A stretch of 64,000 nt of DNA, taken from positions 1 through 64,000 of the forward strand of contig CAMLJY010000012.1 of the NCBI GenBank assembly GCA_946480465.1, read 5' to 3'. Numbering within the stretch: position 1 is the first letter of the stretch; every line of letters starts with the position of its first letter. A model generated the notes under the pieces. The model made no database searches and was not told the origin of the DNA. It was given only the letters and a program-made list of their open reading frames with translations. Made by a program: the position numbers and the translations under genes. Shown piece by piece: positions 46,733 to 55,819 of the stretch. This DNA is from an uncultured Burkholderiales bacterium. Lineage in GTDB: Bacteria; Pseudomonadota; Gammaproteobacteria; Burkholderiales; Burkholderiaceae.

Positions 46733-47925
46733 TCCGTGCCACAGCCACGTCCGGCGCGCCCGCGATGCGGCGCCTGTTCTGCGCCTTCGGCCTGATGCTG
46801 GCCACGGCGGCCATGCCGCAGGCACCACGGCCCGCCAGCCCCGGCGTCACCGCCGACGCCGTGCTCTTCGGCCAGTCGGCCAAGCTCAGCGGCAGCGCCG
46901 GAACCCTGGCCGGGCGCCCCTACCGCGACGGCCTGATGCTGGCCTTCACCGCCGCGAACCGTGCCGGCGGCGTGCACGGGCGGCGCGTCGAGCTGCTGAC
47001 GCTCGACGACCACAACGACGGCGCCAAGGCACTGGCCAACACGCGTGCGCTCATCGAGGACAAGCGCGTCTTCGCGCTGGCCGGCTACACCTTCACCGGC
47101 AGCGTCCAAGCCGCGCTGCCCCTGCTGCGCACCCACGGCGTGCCCCTGGTGGGTGCCTACACCGGCACGCCCGAGCTGTACGACGGCAGCCAGCCGATGG
47201 TGTTCAGCCTGCGCGCCAGCTTCGCGGACGAGCTGGCCGCCATCGTCCGGCACATCGACACCATCGGCTACACCCGCGTCGCGCTGGTCCACTACACCAC
47301 CCGGCTCGGCACCGAACTGCGTGACGACGTGGTGCAGCGGCTCAAGCGCATCGGGCGGGACCTGGTGGCGAGCGGGCGCATGCCGATCAACGCACCCGAC
47401 TACTCCGCCGCCTCGCGCAGCGCGGTGCAGACGCTGGCCGAGCACTGCCCACAGCTGGTGATCTTCGGCGTCTCCGGCCGCGACGCCGCGGCCGTGGTGC
47501 AGGCCATGGCGGCCAGCACCTGCCCGCCGGCCCGCTTCATCGGCCGCAACATCGTCGACCTGGGCCAGCTGCAGCAGACCCTCGGGCATGCCGCGCGCGG
47601 CGTCATCGTGACCCAGGTGGTTCCCAGCCCCTCGCGCGGCGTCCACCCGCTGGTGTCCGACTACCGCGCCCAGCTGAAGCTGCGCGACCCGCAGGCGCGG
47701 CCGGACTTCACCGAGTTCGAGGGCTACATCGCCGGCCGCGTCGTGCTGCAGGCCTTGCAGCGTGCCGGCCGCGAGCTGGACCGCAGCGCGTTCGTCAAGG
47801 CCATGGAACGCGTGTACCTGGAAGGGCCGGACCACTTCCGCATCCAGTTCGGCAGCGGCCACCGCGCGGGCAGCCGCTACACCAACATCGTGATGGTCTC
47901 GGACAAGGACCGCATCACCGACTAG
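46729..47925 (+). CDS. ABC-type periplasmic binding protein (Peripla_BP_6/LivK type)
   Basis: This protein of up to 398 residues belongs to the type 1 periplasmic-binding family used for branched-chain amino acids, amides and aromatic compounds. AVLFGQSAKLSGSAGTLAGRPYRDG opens the fold (first part named), NRAGGVHGRRVELLTLDDHND follows, then a hinge region and YIAGRVVLQALQRAGRELDR near the C-terminus. ATG 46729 overlaps the upstream stop; an inner ATG at 46765 gives a cleaner signal peptide (MRRLFCAFGLMLATAAMP). No LivHMGF permease or ATPase genes are adjacent, so like the two Bug proteins it is an orphan receptor. Confidence 0.88.
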   Translation: MIRATATSGAPAMRRLFCAFGLMLATAAMPQAPRPASPGVTADAVLFGQSAKLSGSAGTLAGRPYRDGLMLAFTAANRAGGVHGRRVELLTLDDHNDGAKALANTRALIEDKRVFALAGYTFTGSVQAALPLLRTHGVPLVGAYTGTPELYDGSQPMVFSLRASFADELAAIVRHIDTIGYTRVALVHYTTRLGTELRDDVVQRLKRIGRDLVASGRMPINAPDYSAASRSAVQTLAEHCPQLVIFGVSGRDAAAVVQAMAASTCPPARFIGRNIVDLGQLQQTLGHAARGVIVTQVVPSPSRGVHPLVSDYRAQLKLRDPQARPDFTEFEGYIAGRVVLQALQRAGRELDRSAFVKAMERVYLEGPDHFRIQFGSGHRAGSRYTNIVMVSDKDRITD

Positions 47926-48085
47926 CACTGGCCAAGCGCGGCGCGCGACCCACCCCCCGCCCGGCCGCTTCAGCGGACACCGCGGCACCGCGGCAGCGCC
48001 ATGCGCGACGCGCGACGCGCGACGCATCGGCCGGCCGCGCAGAACAAGCGATTTTCTTTGTCCCACCACTGGAGGAGTGAGAGCA

Positions 48086-49096
48086 ATGCAGTACCCCATC
48101 CCGCGCGCCCTGTTGCTGGCCGCCATCACCGCCGCCTGCGGCTCGTCCGCCTGGGCCCAGCAGGTCCAGGTGGGCGGCCAGGTCAGGCTTTCGGTCAACA
48201 GCGTGCGAACCGGCAGCGCCGGCCGCGTGACGAGCCTGGTCGACAACGCCTCGCGGCTGTCGTTCCGCGGCACCGAGGACCTCGGCGGCGGCCTGAAAGC
48301 GCTGTTCGGACTGGAGTTCGGCTACGGCGCCGACACCGGCATGCTCGGCAGCCCGGCCTACCGGCACAGCCACGTCGGCCTGTCCGGCGCCTTCGGCACC
48401 GTGGCGCTGGGCCGGCTGGATTCGGGCAACCCGACCGGCTCGCCCATCTATTCGCAGGTGACCGCCATCGCCACCTTCGCCCCCAACGATGCCGGCGCCA
48501 CGGCCATCGGCACCTCGATCCTCAATGCGCGCAACCGCAGCTCCAACTCGATCGGCTACCGCAGCCCGCGCATCGCGGGTGCCGAGCTGATGGCACGTTA
48601 CTACCAGCGCGGCGAAGGCACCGCCACCGAGGCCGAGGACGACGCGCGCTCGCTGGACCTGGGGCTGCTGTACCGCGCCGGGCCGGTCGTGGCCGGCCTG
48701 GCCTATGCCAAGGACTCGCGCTCCGGCGGGCTGCGCAACAACGAGTTCGACGACAAGTGGCAGATCGGCGCCCGCGTGAAGCTGGGCCCGGTGCAGCCGT
48801 ATGCACTGGTGGGCGAGGACCGCTTCCGGAACACCGCGGCATCACGGCGAACCGTCCGCTATGCCCTGGTGGGCGCCGCATACGGGCTGGGCGCGCACAA
48901 GCTCGTGCTCAACCTGATGCAGCGCGACGTGCAGGCGAACCTGCGCGGCGAACGCAAGCGCTGGCAGGCCGCGTGGATGTACGCGCTGTCCAAGCGCACC
49001 GAGCTGCAGGCCTTCTTCGACAACGACGGCATCGACTCATCGCGGCCGAACCCGCGGGTGAAGGCCCTGGGCGCGGGCATCAAGCACGTGTTCTGA
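48086..49096 (+). CDS. Gram-negative outer-membrane porin
   Basis: This 336-residue protein is a 16-stranded general porin of the betaproteobacterial type. It has a signal peptide ending AWAQ, then QVQVGGQVRLSVNS, SRLSFRGTEDLGGGLKALFGLE, GLSGAFGTVALGRLDSG and the terminal strand ALGAGIKHVF with its C-terminal Phe. GGAGGAG precedes the ATG at 48086; the in-frame GTG at 48077 overlaps this site and is rejected. It lies 160 bases after the orphan ABC binding protein, in the same direction, so it may admit the same solutes across the outer membrane, possibly under its own promoter. Confidence 0.93.
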   Translation: MQYPIPRALLLAAITAACGSSAWAQQVQVGGQVRLSVNSVRTGSAGRVTSLVDNASRLSFRGTEDLGGGLKALFGLEFGYGADTGMLGSPAYRHSHVGLSGAFGTVALGRLDSGNPTGSPIYSQVTAIATFAPNDAGATAIGTSILNARNRSSNSIGYRSPRIAGAELMARYYQRGEGTATEAEDDARSLDLGLLYRAGPVVAGLAYAKDSRSGGLRNNEFDDKWQIGARVKLGPVQPYALVGEDRFRNTAASRRTVRYALVGAAYGLGAHKLVLNLMQRDVQANLRGERKRWQAAWMYALSKRTELQAFFDNDGIDSSRPNPRVKALGAGIKHVF

Positions 49097-49124
49097 TCGG
49101 CCGCGGGCCGCGGCGCCGCAAGCA

Positions 49125-50618
49125 TCACGCAAGGTAGCGCCGCTCCAGGTGCGCCCTGAAGTGCGCGGGGTTCAACGGCTCGCCGCTGGCACGCCGCACC
49201 AGCTCGTCGGTGGTGTGGCGGCTGGCGGCTTCCCAAATGTTGGCCTTCAGCCAGTCGAACACCGCACCCAGCTCGCCGCGCGTGATGCGCTCGTCCAGGT
49301 CGGGCATCTGCCGGCGCATGGTCTCGAACCACTGCGCCGCGTACATGGCGCCGAGCGAATAACACGGAAAGTAGCCGAACAGCGCCTCGGGCCAGTGCAC
49401 GTCCTGCATCGGACCGTCCTTGTGGTTGCCGCGGGTGTCCAGCCCCAGCAGCTCCTGCATCTTGGCGTCCCACAGCGCGGGCACGTCCTCGGGCTCGATG
49501 TCGCCCTCGATCAGCGGACGCTCGATCTCGTAGCGCAGGATGATGTGCGCGGGGTAGGTCACCTCGTCGGCATCGACGCGGATGAAGCCGGGATTCACCC
49601 GCGTCATCAGCCGGTGCAGGTTGTCCGGCGCGAACGCCGGCTGGTCGCCGAAGGCCTCGCGCACCATCGGCGCCAGCAGGCCGGCAAAACCCGCGTGCCT
49701 GCCCAGCTGCATCTCGAAGGACAGCGACTGGCTTTCGTGGATCGCCATCGAGCGCGCCTGCGACACCGGCTGCGCCAGCAGCTCACGCGGGCGGTTCTGC
49801 TCGTAGCGGCCGTGGCCGGTCTCGTGAATGGTGCCGAGCAGGCTGGCGAGGAACTCGTCCTCGCGGAAGCGTGTGGTCATGCGCACGTCTTCCGGCACGC
49901 CGCCACAGAAGGGGTGCGTGCTGACGTCGAGCCGGCCGCCGTCGAAGTCGAAGCCGAGCAGGCGCATCGCCTTCTCGCACAGCGCGCGCTGCTTGTCGAT
50001 CGCGAACGGTCCGACCGGCGCGATCACCGATTCACGCGACTGCCGCTCGACCACGCGCTGGATCACGCCGGGCAACCACTGCCGCACCTCGCCGAAGATG
50101 CGGTCCAGCTCGGCGCAGGTCATGCCGGGCTCGAAGCGGTCCATCATCGCGTCGTACTTGGAGCTGCCGGACTGCTCGGCCAGCAGCGCCGCTTCCTCGC
50201 GCGCGGTGGCCAGCACCTCGCGGAAGTTCTCGAGAAAGCCCTTCCAGTCGTTCGCCGGGCGCTGGGTGCGCCAGGCATGCTCGCAGCGCGAGGTGGCCAG
50301 CTGCGAGCGCTGCACCAGCGACTCCGGCAGCGCATTGGACTGCAGCCACTCGCGCCGCATCTCGCGCAGGTTGGCGCGCTGCAGGTCGGTCAGCGGCTCC
50401 TGCTCGGCGCGCTTCAGGTCGTCGGACAGCCGGGGATCCGTGCGCATGCGGTGCATCAGCGCGGCCATCTCGGCCAGCGCGGCACCGCGCGCCTCGCTGC
50501 CGCGCGCGGGCATGTTCGCGGCCTGGTCCCAGTAGGCGATGGACTGCAGGTGCTGCAGGTGGTGCAGCCGCTGGAAGGTGCTGGCCAATTGGTCGTAGGC
50601 CGGGGTCGAGGTGCTCAT
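49125..50618 (-). CDS. Carboxypeptidase M32 (carboxypeptidase Taq family)
   Basis: This 497-residue cytoplasmic zinc carboxypeptidase removes C-terminal residues from peptides. The site TIHETGHGRYEQ near residue 260 (HExxH) and AIHESQSLSFE about 30 residues on (third ligand Glu) are diagnostic of M32. IAYWDQAANMPARGSEARG near the N-terminus, STHPFCGGVPEDVRMTTRF and YPAHIILRYEIERPLIEGD are further family blocks (parts named). The length is the usual one. ATG 50618 was chosen over a longer in-frame extension. It is a single gene, convergent with the porin. Confidence 0.94.
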   Translation of the reverse strand: MSTSTPAYDQLASTFQRLHHLQHLQSIAYWDQAANMPARGSEARGAALAEMAALMHRMRTDPRLSDDLKRAEQEPLTDLQRANLREMRREWLQSNALPESLVQRSQLATSRCEHAWRTQRPANDWKGFLENFREVLATAREEAALLAEQSGSSKYDAMMDRFEPGMTCAELDRIFGEVRQWLPGVIQRVVERQSRESVIAPVGPFAIDKQRALCEKAMRLLGFDFDGGRLDVSTHPFCGGVPEDVRMTTRFREDEFLASLLGTIHETGHGRYEQNRPRELLAQPVSQARSMAIHESQSLSFEMQLGRHAGFAGLLAPMVREAFGDQPAFAPDNLHRLMTRVNPGFIRVDADEVTYPAHIILRYEIERPLIEGDIEPEDVPALWDAKMQELLGLDTRGNHKDGPMQDVHWPEALFGYFPCYSLGAMYAAQWFETMRRQMPDLDERITRGELGAVFDWLKANIWEAASRHTTDELVRRASGEPLNPAHFRAHLERRYLA

Positions 50619-50851
50619 GGCGTCGGGTTGGGTCGGGGAAGTCCATTGTGTGGGCCGCTCCCCCGCCGAAGACACCCCTAAAGGTGGGAATCGTCCCCAA
50701 TCCGCCCCCTGGAAAACCCGAGAGCGGGCCTCTCTGACCAGGAGCCTGCGCGGCAGAGATCGCGGCCGGGAAGGCAATGGCGCCAACGAAGGATGTTTCC
50801 CACTCGGCCGAGACGCGGTGCTCCCCCACGTTCAAGGAACGCGGCGTGCCA

Positions 50852-51346
50852 TCACGGCCCCCACTGCCCCGGAAACACCCACAGCAGCGCCGCCGTCATC
50901 GTGACGTAGCGCGCGAACTTGCCGATGGCCATGTAGAGCACGCAAGGCCAGAACGACAGGCGCAGCCAGCCGGCCACCGCGCACAGGGGGTCACCGACAC
51001 CGGGCAGCCAGGACAGCAGGCAGGCCTTGGGCCCCAGGCGCTCCAGCCAGCGCAGCGCGTGCGCTTCGGCCTTTCGGTGGCGGATGCGTTCGTAGGCCTT
51101 CTCGGCGCCGTAGCCCATCCAGTAGCTGATGGCGCCGCCTACCGTGTTGCCGGCCGTGGCCACCAGCACGGCGGGCCAGAACAGCGCCGGGTTGAGCTTG
51201 ACGAGGCCGAACACCGCCGGCTCCGACCCCAGCGGCAGCAGCGTGGCCGAGACCAGCGACACGACGAAGACGGTCGACAGCCCGTACTGCGGCAGAGCCA
51301 GCGCGGCCAGCACCGTGGCCATCAAGGCGGACATCCACGCTTCCAT
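50852..51346 (-). CDS. YqaA-family inner-membrane protein (DedA/SNARE-associated type)
   Basis: This 164-residue protein has about four hydrophobic segments. The family pattern is SATLLPLGSEPAVF near residue 34, NTVGGAISYWMGYG near 65, and LGPKACLLSWLPGVGDPLCAVAG near 105, where Gly and Pro form the re-entrant loops typical of DedA-related transporters (named in parts). Function in YqaA is not established; relatives move lipid carriers or affect envelope homeostasis. It is divergent from dusB. Confidence 0.87.
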   Translation of the reverse strand: MEAWMSALMATVLAALALPQYGLSTVFVVSLVSATLLPLGSEPAVFGLVKLNPALFWPAVLVATAGNTVGGAISYWMGYGAEKAYERIRHRKAEAHALRWLERLGPKACLLSWLPGVGDPLCAVAGWLRLSFWPCVLYMAIGKFARYVTMTAALLWVFPGQWGP

Positions 51347-51389
51347 CGGCGCGCATCATAGGCAGGCGGCGTGCCCGTGCCCACCGTCA

Positions 51390-51418
51390 CGAAAGCGGGC
51401 CGACCCGGCCGCTATACT
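51390..51418 (+). promoter_or_regulatory. Candidate promoter of dusB-fis
   Basis: A near-consensus -10, TATACT, at 51413-51418 stands out in this GC-rich DNA, 38 bases before the dusB start. The -35 region 17 bases upstream (CGAAAG) is poor, so an activator or extended contacts may be used. In E. coli the dusB-fis promoter is strongly growth-rate controlled; whether that holds here is unknown. Confidence 0.5.
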
Positions 51419-51455
51419 CCTGCCTCCTTTTTCAGCAGTACCCTGTCCCTCCGCC

Positions 51456-52505
51456 ATGCGCATCGGCCCGTTCGAGTTGCCGAATCAGGTCTTCGTCGCG
51501 CCCATGGCGGGCGTCACCGACCGCCCGTTCCGCCAGCTGTGCCGGCGCCTCGGGGCGGGCCACGCGGTCAGCGAGATGGTCACCTCGCGCAAGGAGCTCT
51601 GGAACTCGCTGAAGACCTCGCGCCGGGCCGACCACGCCGGCGAGCCGGGGCCGATCGCGGTGCAGATCGCCGGCACCGACGCCGAGATGATGGCCGAGGC
51701 CGCCGCCTACAACATCGACCGCGGCGCGCAGATCATCGACATCAACATGGGCTGCCCGGCCAAGAAGGTGTGCAACAAGTGGGCCGGCTCGGCGCTGATG
51801 CGCGACGAGGCGCTGGCGCTGCAGATCGTCGAGGCGGTCGTCGCGGTGTGCGCGCCGCGCGGCGTGCCGGTGACGCTGAAGATGCGCACCGGCTGGTGCG
51901 ACACCGAACGCAACGCCCTCAGCATCGCGCGCGCGGCGGAAGCCGCCGGCATCGCGCTGCTCACCGTGCATGGCCGCACGCGCGAACAGGGCTACAAGGG
52001 CGCGGCCGAATACGACACCATCGCCGCGGTGAAGGCGGCGCTGCGCATCCCGGTGGTCGCCAACGGCGACATCGATTCCCCGCAGAAGGCGCGCGAGGTG
52101 CTGCGCCTGACCGGCGCGGACGCCCTGATGATCGGCCGCGCCGCACAAGGGCGGCCGTGGATCTTCCGCGAGATCACGCACCACCTGGCGACCGGTGAAG
52201 AACTGCCGCCGCCCCCAACGTCCGAAGTACGCGGCTGGCTGGTGGAGCACCTGCACGAACATTACGGCCTGTACGGCGAATGGACCGGCGTGCGCAGCGC
52301 GCGCAAGCACATCGGCTGGGCGGTGCGGGCGCTGCCGGGGGGCGAGGCCTTCCGCACCGACATGAACACGCTGGACACGGCCGAAGCGCAGATCGCCGCG
52401 GTGCAGCGCTACTTTGAAGAACTGGCCCAGCGCCATGTGCTGCTGCCACAGGCCGCGGCACCAGTGGCATCGGCAGCCAACGACGAAGAACTGGAAGCGG
52501 CATGA
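51456..52505 (+). CDS. dusB: tRNA-dihydrouridine synthase B
   Basis: This 349-residue FMN enzyme reduces a uridine in the tRNA D-loop, using NADPH. The TIM-barrel landmarks are present: VFVAPMAGVTDRPFRQL at the N-terminus, IDINMGCPAKKVCNKWAGSAL with the catalytic Cys near residue 103, VTLKMRTGW, LTVHGRTREQGYKG, VVANGDIDSP and MIGRAAQGRPWIF for FMN binding. The order dusB-fis is the same as in enterobacteria. The start at ATG 51456 gives the usual short N-terminus (MRIGPFELPN). Confidence 0.95.
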   Translation: MRIGPFELPNQVFVAPMAGVTDRPFRQLCRRLGAGHAVSEMVTSRKELWNSLKTSRRADHAGEPGPIAVQIAGTDAEMMAEAAAYNIDRGAQIIDINMGCPAKKVCNKWAGSALMRDEALALQIVEAVVAVCAPRGVPVTLKMRTGWCDTERNALSIARAAEAAGIALLTVHGRTREQGYKGAAEYDTIAAVKAALRIPVVANGDIDSPQKAREVLRLTGADALMIGRAAQGRPWIFREITHHLATGEELPPPPTSEVRGWLVEHLHEHYGLYGEWTGVRSARKHIGWAVRALPGGEAFRTDMNTLDTAEAQIAAVQRYFEELAQRHVLLPQAAAPVASAANDEELEAA

Positions 52506-52566
52506 GCCGACCCAAGGCCGTTCCGGCGCGCGCTGGCGCCGCCGTACGGAGCACGGAGACAACCCA

Positions 52567-52803
52567 TTGAGCAAGAAGAAAATCGAAGAGTGCATCCGCG
52601 ACAGCCTGGAGCAGTACTTCAAGGACCTGCGCGGCACCGAGCCGCACTCGGTGCACGACATGATCGTCGGCGCGGTCGAGAAGCCCATGCTCGAGGTGGT
52701 GATGCGCCATGCCGACAGCAACCAGAGCAAGGCCGCCGACTGGCTCGGCATCAACCGCAACACGCTGCGCCGCAAGCTGCTCGATCACAAGCTGATCAAG
52801 TAG
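52567..52803 (+). CDS. fis: Fis-family DNA-binding protein, TTG start
   Basis: This 78-residue nucleoid protein has the C-terminal helix-turn-helix [20 protein letters not shown], which is the Fis/NtrC-type DNA-binding motif, and the short betaproteobacterial N-terminus. The start is TTG at 52567: it gives [14 protein letters not shown], and a GGAGA site lies 8-12 bases upstream. No ATG exists at the right place; using an upstream ATG in frame would fuse unrelated residues from the dusB end. It is expected to bend DNA and tune ribosomal and growth-phase genes. It follows dusB by 61 bases and precedes purH. Confidence 0.92.
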   Translation: MSKKKIEECIRDSLEQYFKDLRGTEPHSVHDMIVGAVEKPMLEVVMRHADSNQSKAADWLGINRNTLRRKLLDHKLIK

Positions 52804-52846
52804 CCGCGCGCGCCACCCCGTCTTCTTTCCTACCAGGCAGCAGCCC

Positions 52847-54424
52847 ATGACCACCGCCCTGCTCTCGGTCTCCGACAAGACCGGCATCGTCGATTTCGCC
52901 CGCGCCCTGCATGGCCGCGGCATCAAGCTGCTGTCCACCGGCGGCACCGCGCGCCTGCTGGCCGACAACGGCCTGCCGGTGACCGAGGTGTCGGAGGTGA
53001 CCGGTTTTCCGGAGATGCTGGACGGCCGCGTCAAGACCCTGCACCCGCGCATCCACGGCGGCCTGCTGGCGCGCCGCGACATGCCCGAGCACATGGCCGC
53101 GCTGAAGACGCACGGCATCGCGACGATCGACCTGCTGGTGATCAACCTGTACCCCTTCGCGCAGGCCACCGCTCGGCCGGATTGCACGCTGGAAGACGCC
53201 ATCGAGAACATCGACATCGGCGGCCCCGCGATGCTGCGCGCCGCGGCCAAGAACTGGCCCGACGTGGCCGTCGTCATCGACCCCGCCGACTACACGCAAG
53301 TGCTCGCCGAGCTGGATGCCGGCGGCCTGACGCGCAAGACCAAGTTCGGCCTGGCGAAGAAGGTCTACGCCCACACCGCCGCCTACGACGGCATGATCAC
53401 CAACTACCTCAGCGCGCTGGAAGCCGGCGCCGAGGACAAGCCCGCCGCCGTGCCCGCGCGCAGCGAGTACCCCGGCATCTACACGCTGCAGATCGAGAAG
53501 ACCCAGGACCTGCGCTACGGCGAGAATCCGCACCAGAGTGCTGCCTTCTATCGTGAGCGGCAGCCCGCTCCCGGCACGCTCGCCGCGTGGAACCAGCTGC
53601 AGGGCAAGGAACTGTCCTTCAACAACATCGCCGACGCCGATGCCGCGTGGGAATGCGTGAAGACCTTCGACGCCCCAGCCTGCGTCATCGTCAAGCACGC
53701 CAATCCCTGCGGTGTGGCCATCGGCGGCACCGCGCTCGAGGCCTACACCAAGGCCCTGAAGACCGACCCCACCTCGGCCTTCGGCGGCATCGTCGCCTTC
53801 AACCAGCCGGTGGACGTGTCGGTGGTGGAAGCCATCAACGGCGCCAAGCAGTTCATCGAGGTGCTGATCGCCCCCGCCGTCACGCCCGAGGCGCGCACGC
53901 TGCTGGCCGCCAAGCAGAACCTGCGCCTGCTCGAGGTGCCGCTGTCGCGCCAGGCGAACGCGCTGGACTTCAAGCGCGTGGGCGGCGGCATGCTGCTGCA
54001 GTCGGCCGACGCGAAGAACGTCGCCGCCAGCGACCTGCGCATCGTCACCAAGCTGCAGCCCACGCACCAGCAGATGCAGGACCTGCTGTTCGCGTGGAAG
54101 GTGGCCAAGTTCGTCAAGAGCAATGCCATCGTCTTCTGCGCCAACGGCATGACCATGGGCGTGGGTGCCGGCCAGATGAGCCGCATCGACTCCGCCCGCA
54201 TCGCCAGCATCAAGGCCGAGAACGCCGGCCTGTCGCTGCAAGGCACCGCGGTCGCCAGCGACGCCTTCTTCCCGTTCCGCGACGGCCTGGACGTGGTGGT
54301 AGATGCCGGCGCCAGCTGCGTCATCCACCCGGGCGGCTCGATGCGCGACCAGGAAGTGATCGCCGCCGCTGACGAACGCGGCATCGCGATGGTGTTCACC
54401 GGCATCCGCCACTTCCGCCACTGA
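52847..54424 (+). CDS. purH: Bifunctional AICAR transformylase/IMP cyclohydrolase
   Basis: This 525-residue enzyme carries out the last two steps of IMP synthesis. The N-terminal cyclohydrolase domain shows [30 protein letters not shown] and [16 protein letters not shown]. The C-terminal transformylase domain shows [31 protein letters not shown] with the catalytic Lys-His pair, [24 protein letters not shown] (part named), and [17 protein letters not shown]. Full length with no disruption. It lies 43 bases after fis. Confidence 0.96.
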   Translation: MTTALLSVSDKTGIVDFARALHGRGIKLLSTGGTARLLADNGLPVTEVSEVTGFPEMLDGRVKTLHPRIHGGLLARRDMPEHMAALKTHGIATIDLLVINLYPFAQATARPDCTLEDAIENIDIGGPAMLRAAAKNWPDVAVVIDPADYTQVLAELDAGGLTRKTKFGLAKKVYAHTAAYDGMITNYLSALEAGAEDKPAAVPARSEYPGIYTLQIEKTQDLRYGENPHQSAAFYRERQPAPGTLAAWNQLQGKELSFNNIADADAAWECVKTFDAPACVIVKHANPCGVAIGGTALEAYTKALKTDPTSAFGGIVAFNQPVDVSVVEAINGAKQFIEVLIAPAVTPEARTLLAAKQNLRLLEVPLSRQANALDFKRVGGGMLLQSADAKNVAASDLRIVTKLQPTHQQMQDLLFAWKVAKFVKSNAIVFCANGMTMGVGAGQMSRIDSARIASIKAENAGLSLQGTAVASDAFFPFRDGLDVVVDAGASCVIHPGGSMRDQEVIAAADERGIAMVFTGIRHFRH

Positions 54425-54428
54425 CACC

Positions 54429-55271
54429 TTGCCCGCCGCCCCGGACTCGCGCCTGCTCGCGCCGAGCCCGGCGCTGGCGGGCTGCGTGCGCGCCTTCTAC
54501 TGGCACGACCTGCGGCCCGCGGCCGACACCTTGACGCTGGGCCAGCGGCTGACGCACGTGCCGCCCGGCCCGTACAACGGCATCGTCTGGCTGGTCGCCG
54601 GGCGGGCCATGCTCATCGAGTGCGGCGGCCGGCCCGTCGAGGACGAGCTGCCGCCGGTCTTCGTCGCCGGCGCGCACCGGCATGCCTACCGGTCGCTGGC
54701 GATCACGCCCTACTGCAGCTTCGGCCTCGCCTTCCAACCCGCCGCGCTGGCGCTGCTCAGCGGCGTGCCGATGGGCGAGCGGCTCGACAGCATCGGCGAC
54801 GCGCGCAGCCTGCTGCCGGCCGACTGGCAGGGCTGGCTCGACGACGTCGCCGCCGCCCCTGACCACGCCACCCGCATCGCCACCTGCGAACGTTTCCTCG
54901 TTCCGCGATGGGCGGCGCTGAGCGCGGCACAGCCGTCCTGGCGCGCGCTGGCCTCCCAGGCGTGGCAGCGGGCGGCGCGCGGCCCGCTGGTGGCGGCCCT
55001 GAACTGGACCCAGCGCCACTTCCAGCGCCGCTCACAAAAGCTGATAGGCATGCCGCCCGGCGAGGTGGAGCGCCTGCTGCGGCTGGAGCGCGCGATGCTC
55101 GACCTGCGCGACGGCCGCGGCAGCGCGGCGGACACCGCCGCCGCGCACGGCTACAGCGACCAGCCGCACTTCACCCGCGAGGTGAAAGCGGCCTACCGCC
55201 ACAGCCCGGGCACGCTGCTGAAGCGCCTGGAGCAGGACGGCAACGACGAAAACTGGCTGCTCAAGCTGTGA
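54429..55271 (+). CDS. AraC-family transcriptional regulator
   Basis: This protein of about 280 residues has an N-terminal sensory region (CVRAFYWHDLRP, HVPPGPYNGIVWLVAG, HRHAYRSLAITPYC). The C-terminal AraC domain runs from about residue 185: WTQRHFQRRSQKLIGMPPGEVERLLR (part named) and AAHGYSDQPHFTREVKAAYRHSPG are the two helix-turn-helix units. The likely start is TTG 54429, four bases after the purH stop; no better start lies upstream, but a GTG at about 54486 cannot be excluded. Its 3' end overlaps the convergent membrane-protein gene by 11 bases. The regulated genes are unknown. Confidence 0.85.
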   Translation: MPAAPDSRLLAPSPALAGCVRAFYWHDLRPAADTLTLGQRLTHVPPGPYNGIVWLVAGRAMLIECGGRPVEDELPPVFVAGAHRHAYRSLAITPYCSFGLAFQPAALALLSGVPMGERLDSIGDARSLLPADWQGWLDDVAAAPDHATRIATCERFLVPRWAALSAAQPSWRALASQAWQRAARGPLVAALNWTQRHFQRRSQKLIGMPPGEVERLLRLERAMLDLRDGRGSAADTAAAHGYSDQPHFTREVKAAYRHSPGTLLKRLEQDGNDENWLLKL

Positions 55272-55704
55272 GGCCGGCGCGGCGAAGCACCGCCAGCCCC
55301 ATCGCCGCCAGCAGCGCCACCAGCACGCCCGCGCCCCAGCGGTGCTGTGCCGCATCGATGCGCAGGAAGCCTGCCTCGTCGTCGGCCAACGCCTGCCCGC
55401 GACGCCGCCACACCAGGCCGACGCACCAGGCGTTCAGCGCCACCGCCAGCACGCCGGCGGCGATCTTCCAACCCAGCATCGTGTCGATGGACGCGCGGCC
55501 GGTGGCCAGCGCGAGGCCGCTGATCAGCACGCCGCAGAATGCCGGGACCTCGACGAAGGCATCCACCTTCAGGTGCAGGTCCGCCAGCAGCCGGTGCACA
55601 GCGGCGCCCCGGGCCAGCAGCGCGCGCTCGAACATCGCCTCGGTCAATACGCAGCCCAGCCATGCGCCGGCGCAGCCCAGGTGCACGATCAGCCAGACAT
55701 CCAT
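55261..55704 (-). CDS. Small membrane protein of unknown function
   Basis: This 147-residue protein has about four predicted transmembrane segments: LIVHLGCAGAWLGCVLT at the start, VPAFCGVLISGLALATG, LGWKIAAGVLAVALNAW and GAGVLVALLAAMGLAVL near the end. His and Asp residues in and near the first segments (HLGCAG, DLHLKVDAF) recall small CopD- or cytochrome-like membrane proteins, but no family is claimed. AGGAGGG lies just before the ATG. It is divergent from the SWIM gene and overlaps the AraC gene's end by 11 bases. Confidence 0.7.
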   Translation of the reverse strand: MDVWLIVHLGCAGAWLGCVLTEAMFERALLARGAAVHRLLADLHLKVDAFVEVPAFCGVLISGLALATGRASIDTMLGWKIAAGVLAVALNAWCVGLVWRRRGQALADDEAGFLRIDAAQHRWGAGVLVALLAAMGLAVLRRAGLTA

Positions 55705-55819
55705 GATTCCCTCCTACACGGGGCGGCATGCTGCGCTTGTCACGGCCTGCGCGTCTTGAAGCGCTGCGACATCCGGCGCCGCCCGCGGACGGCGCCGGGC
55801 TGCGGCACACTGCGCCGCC

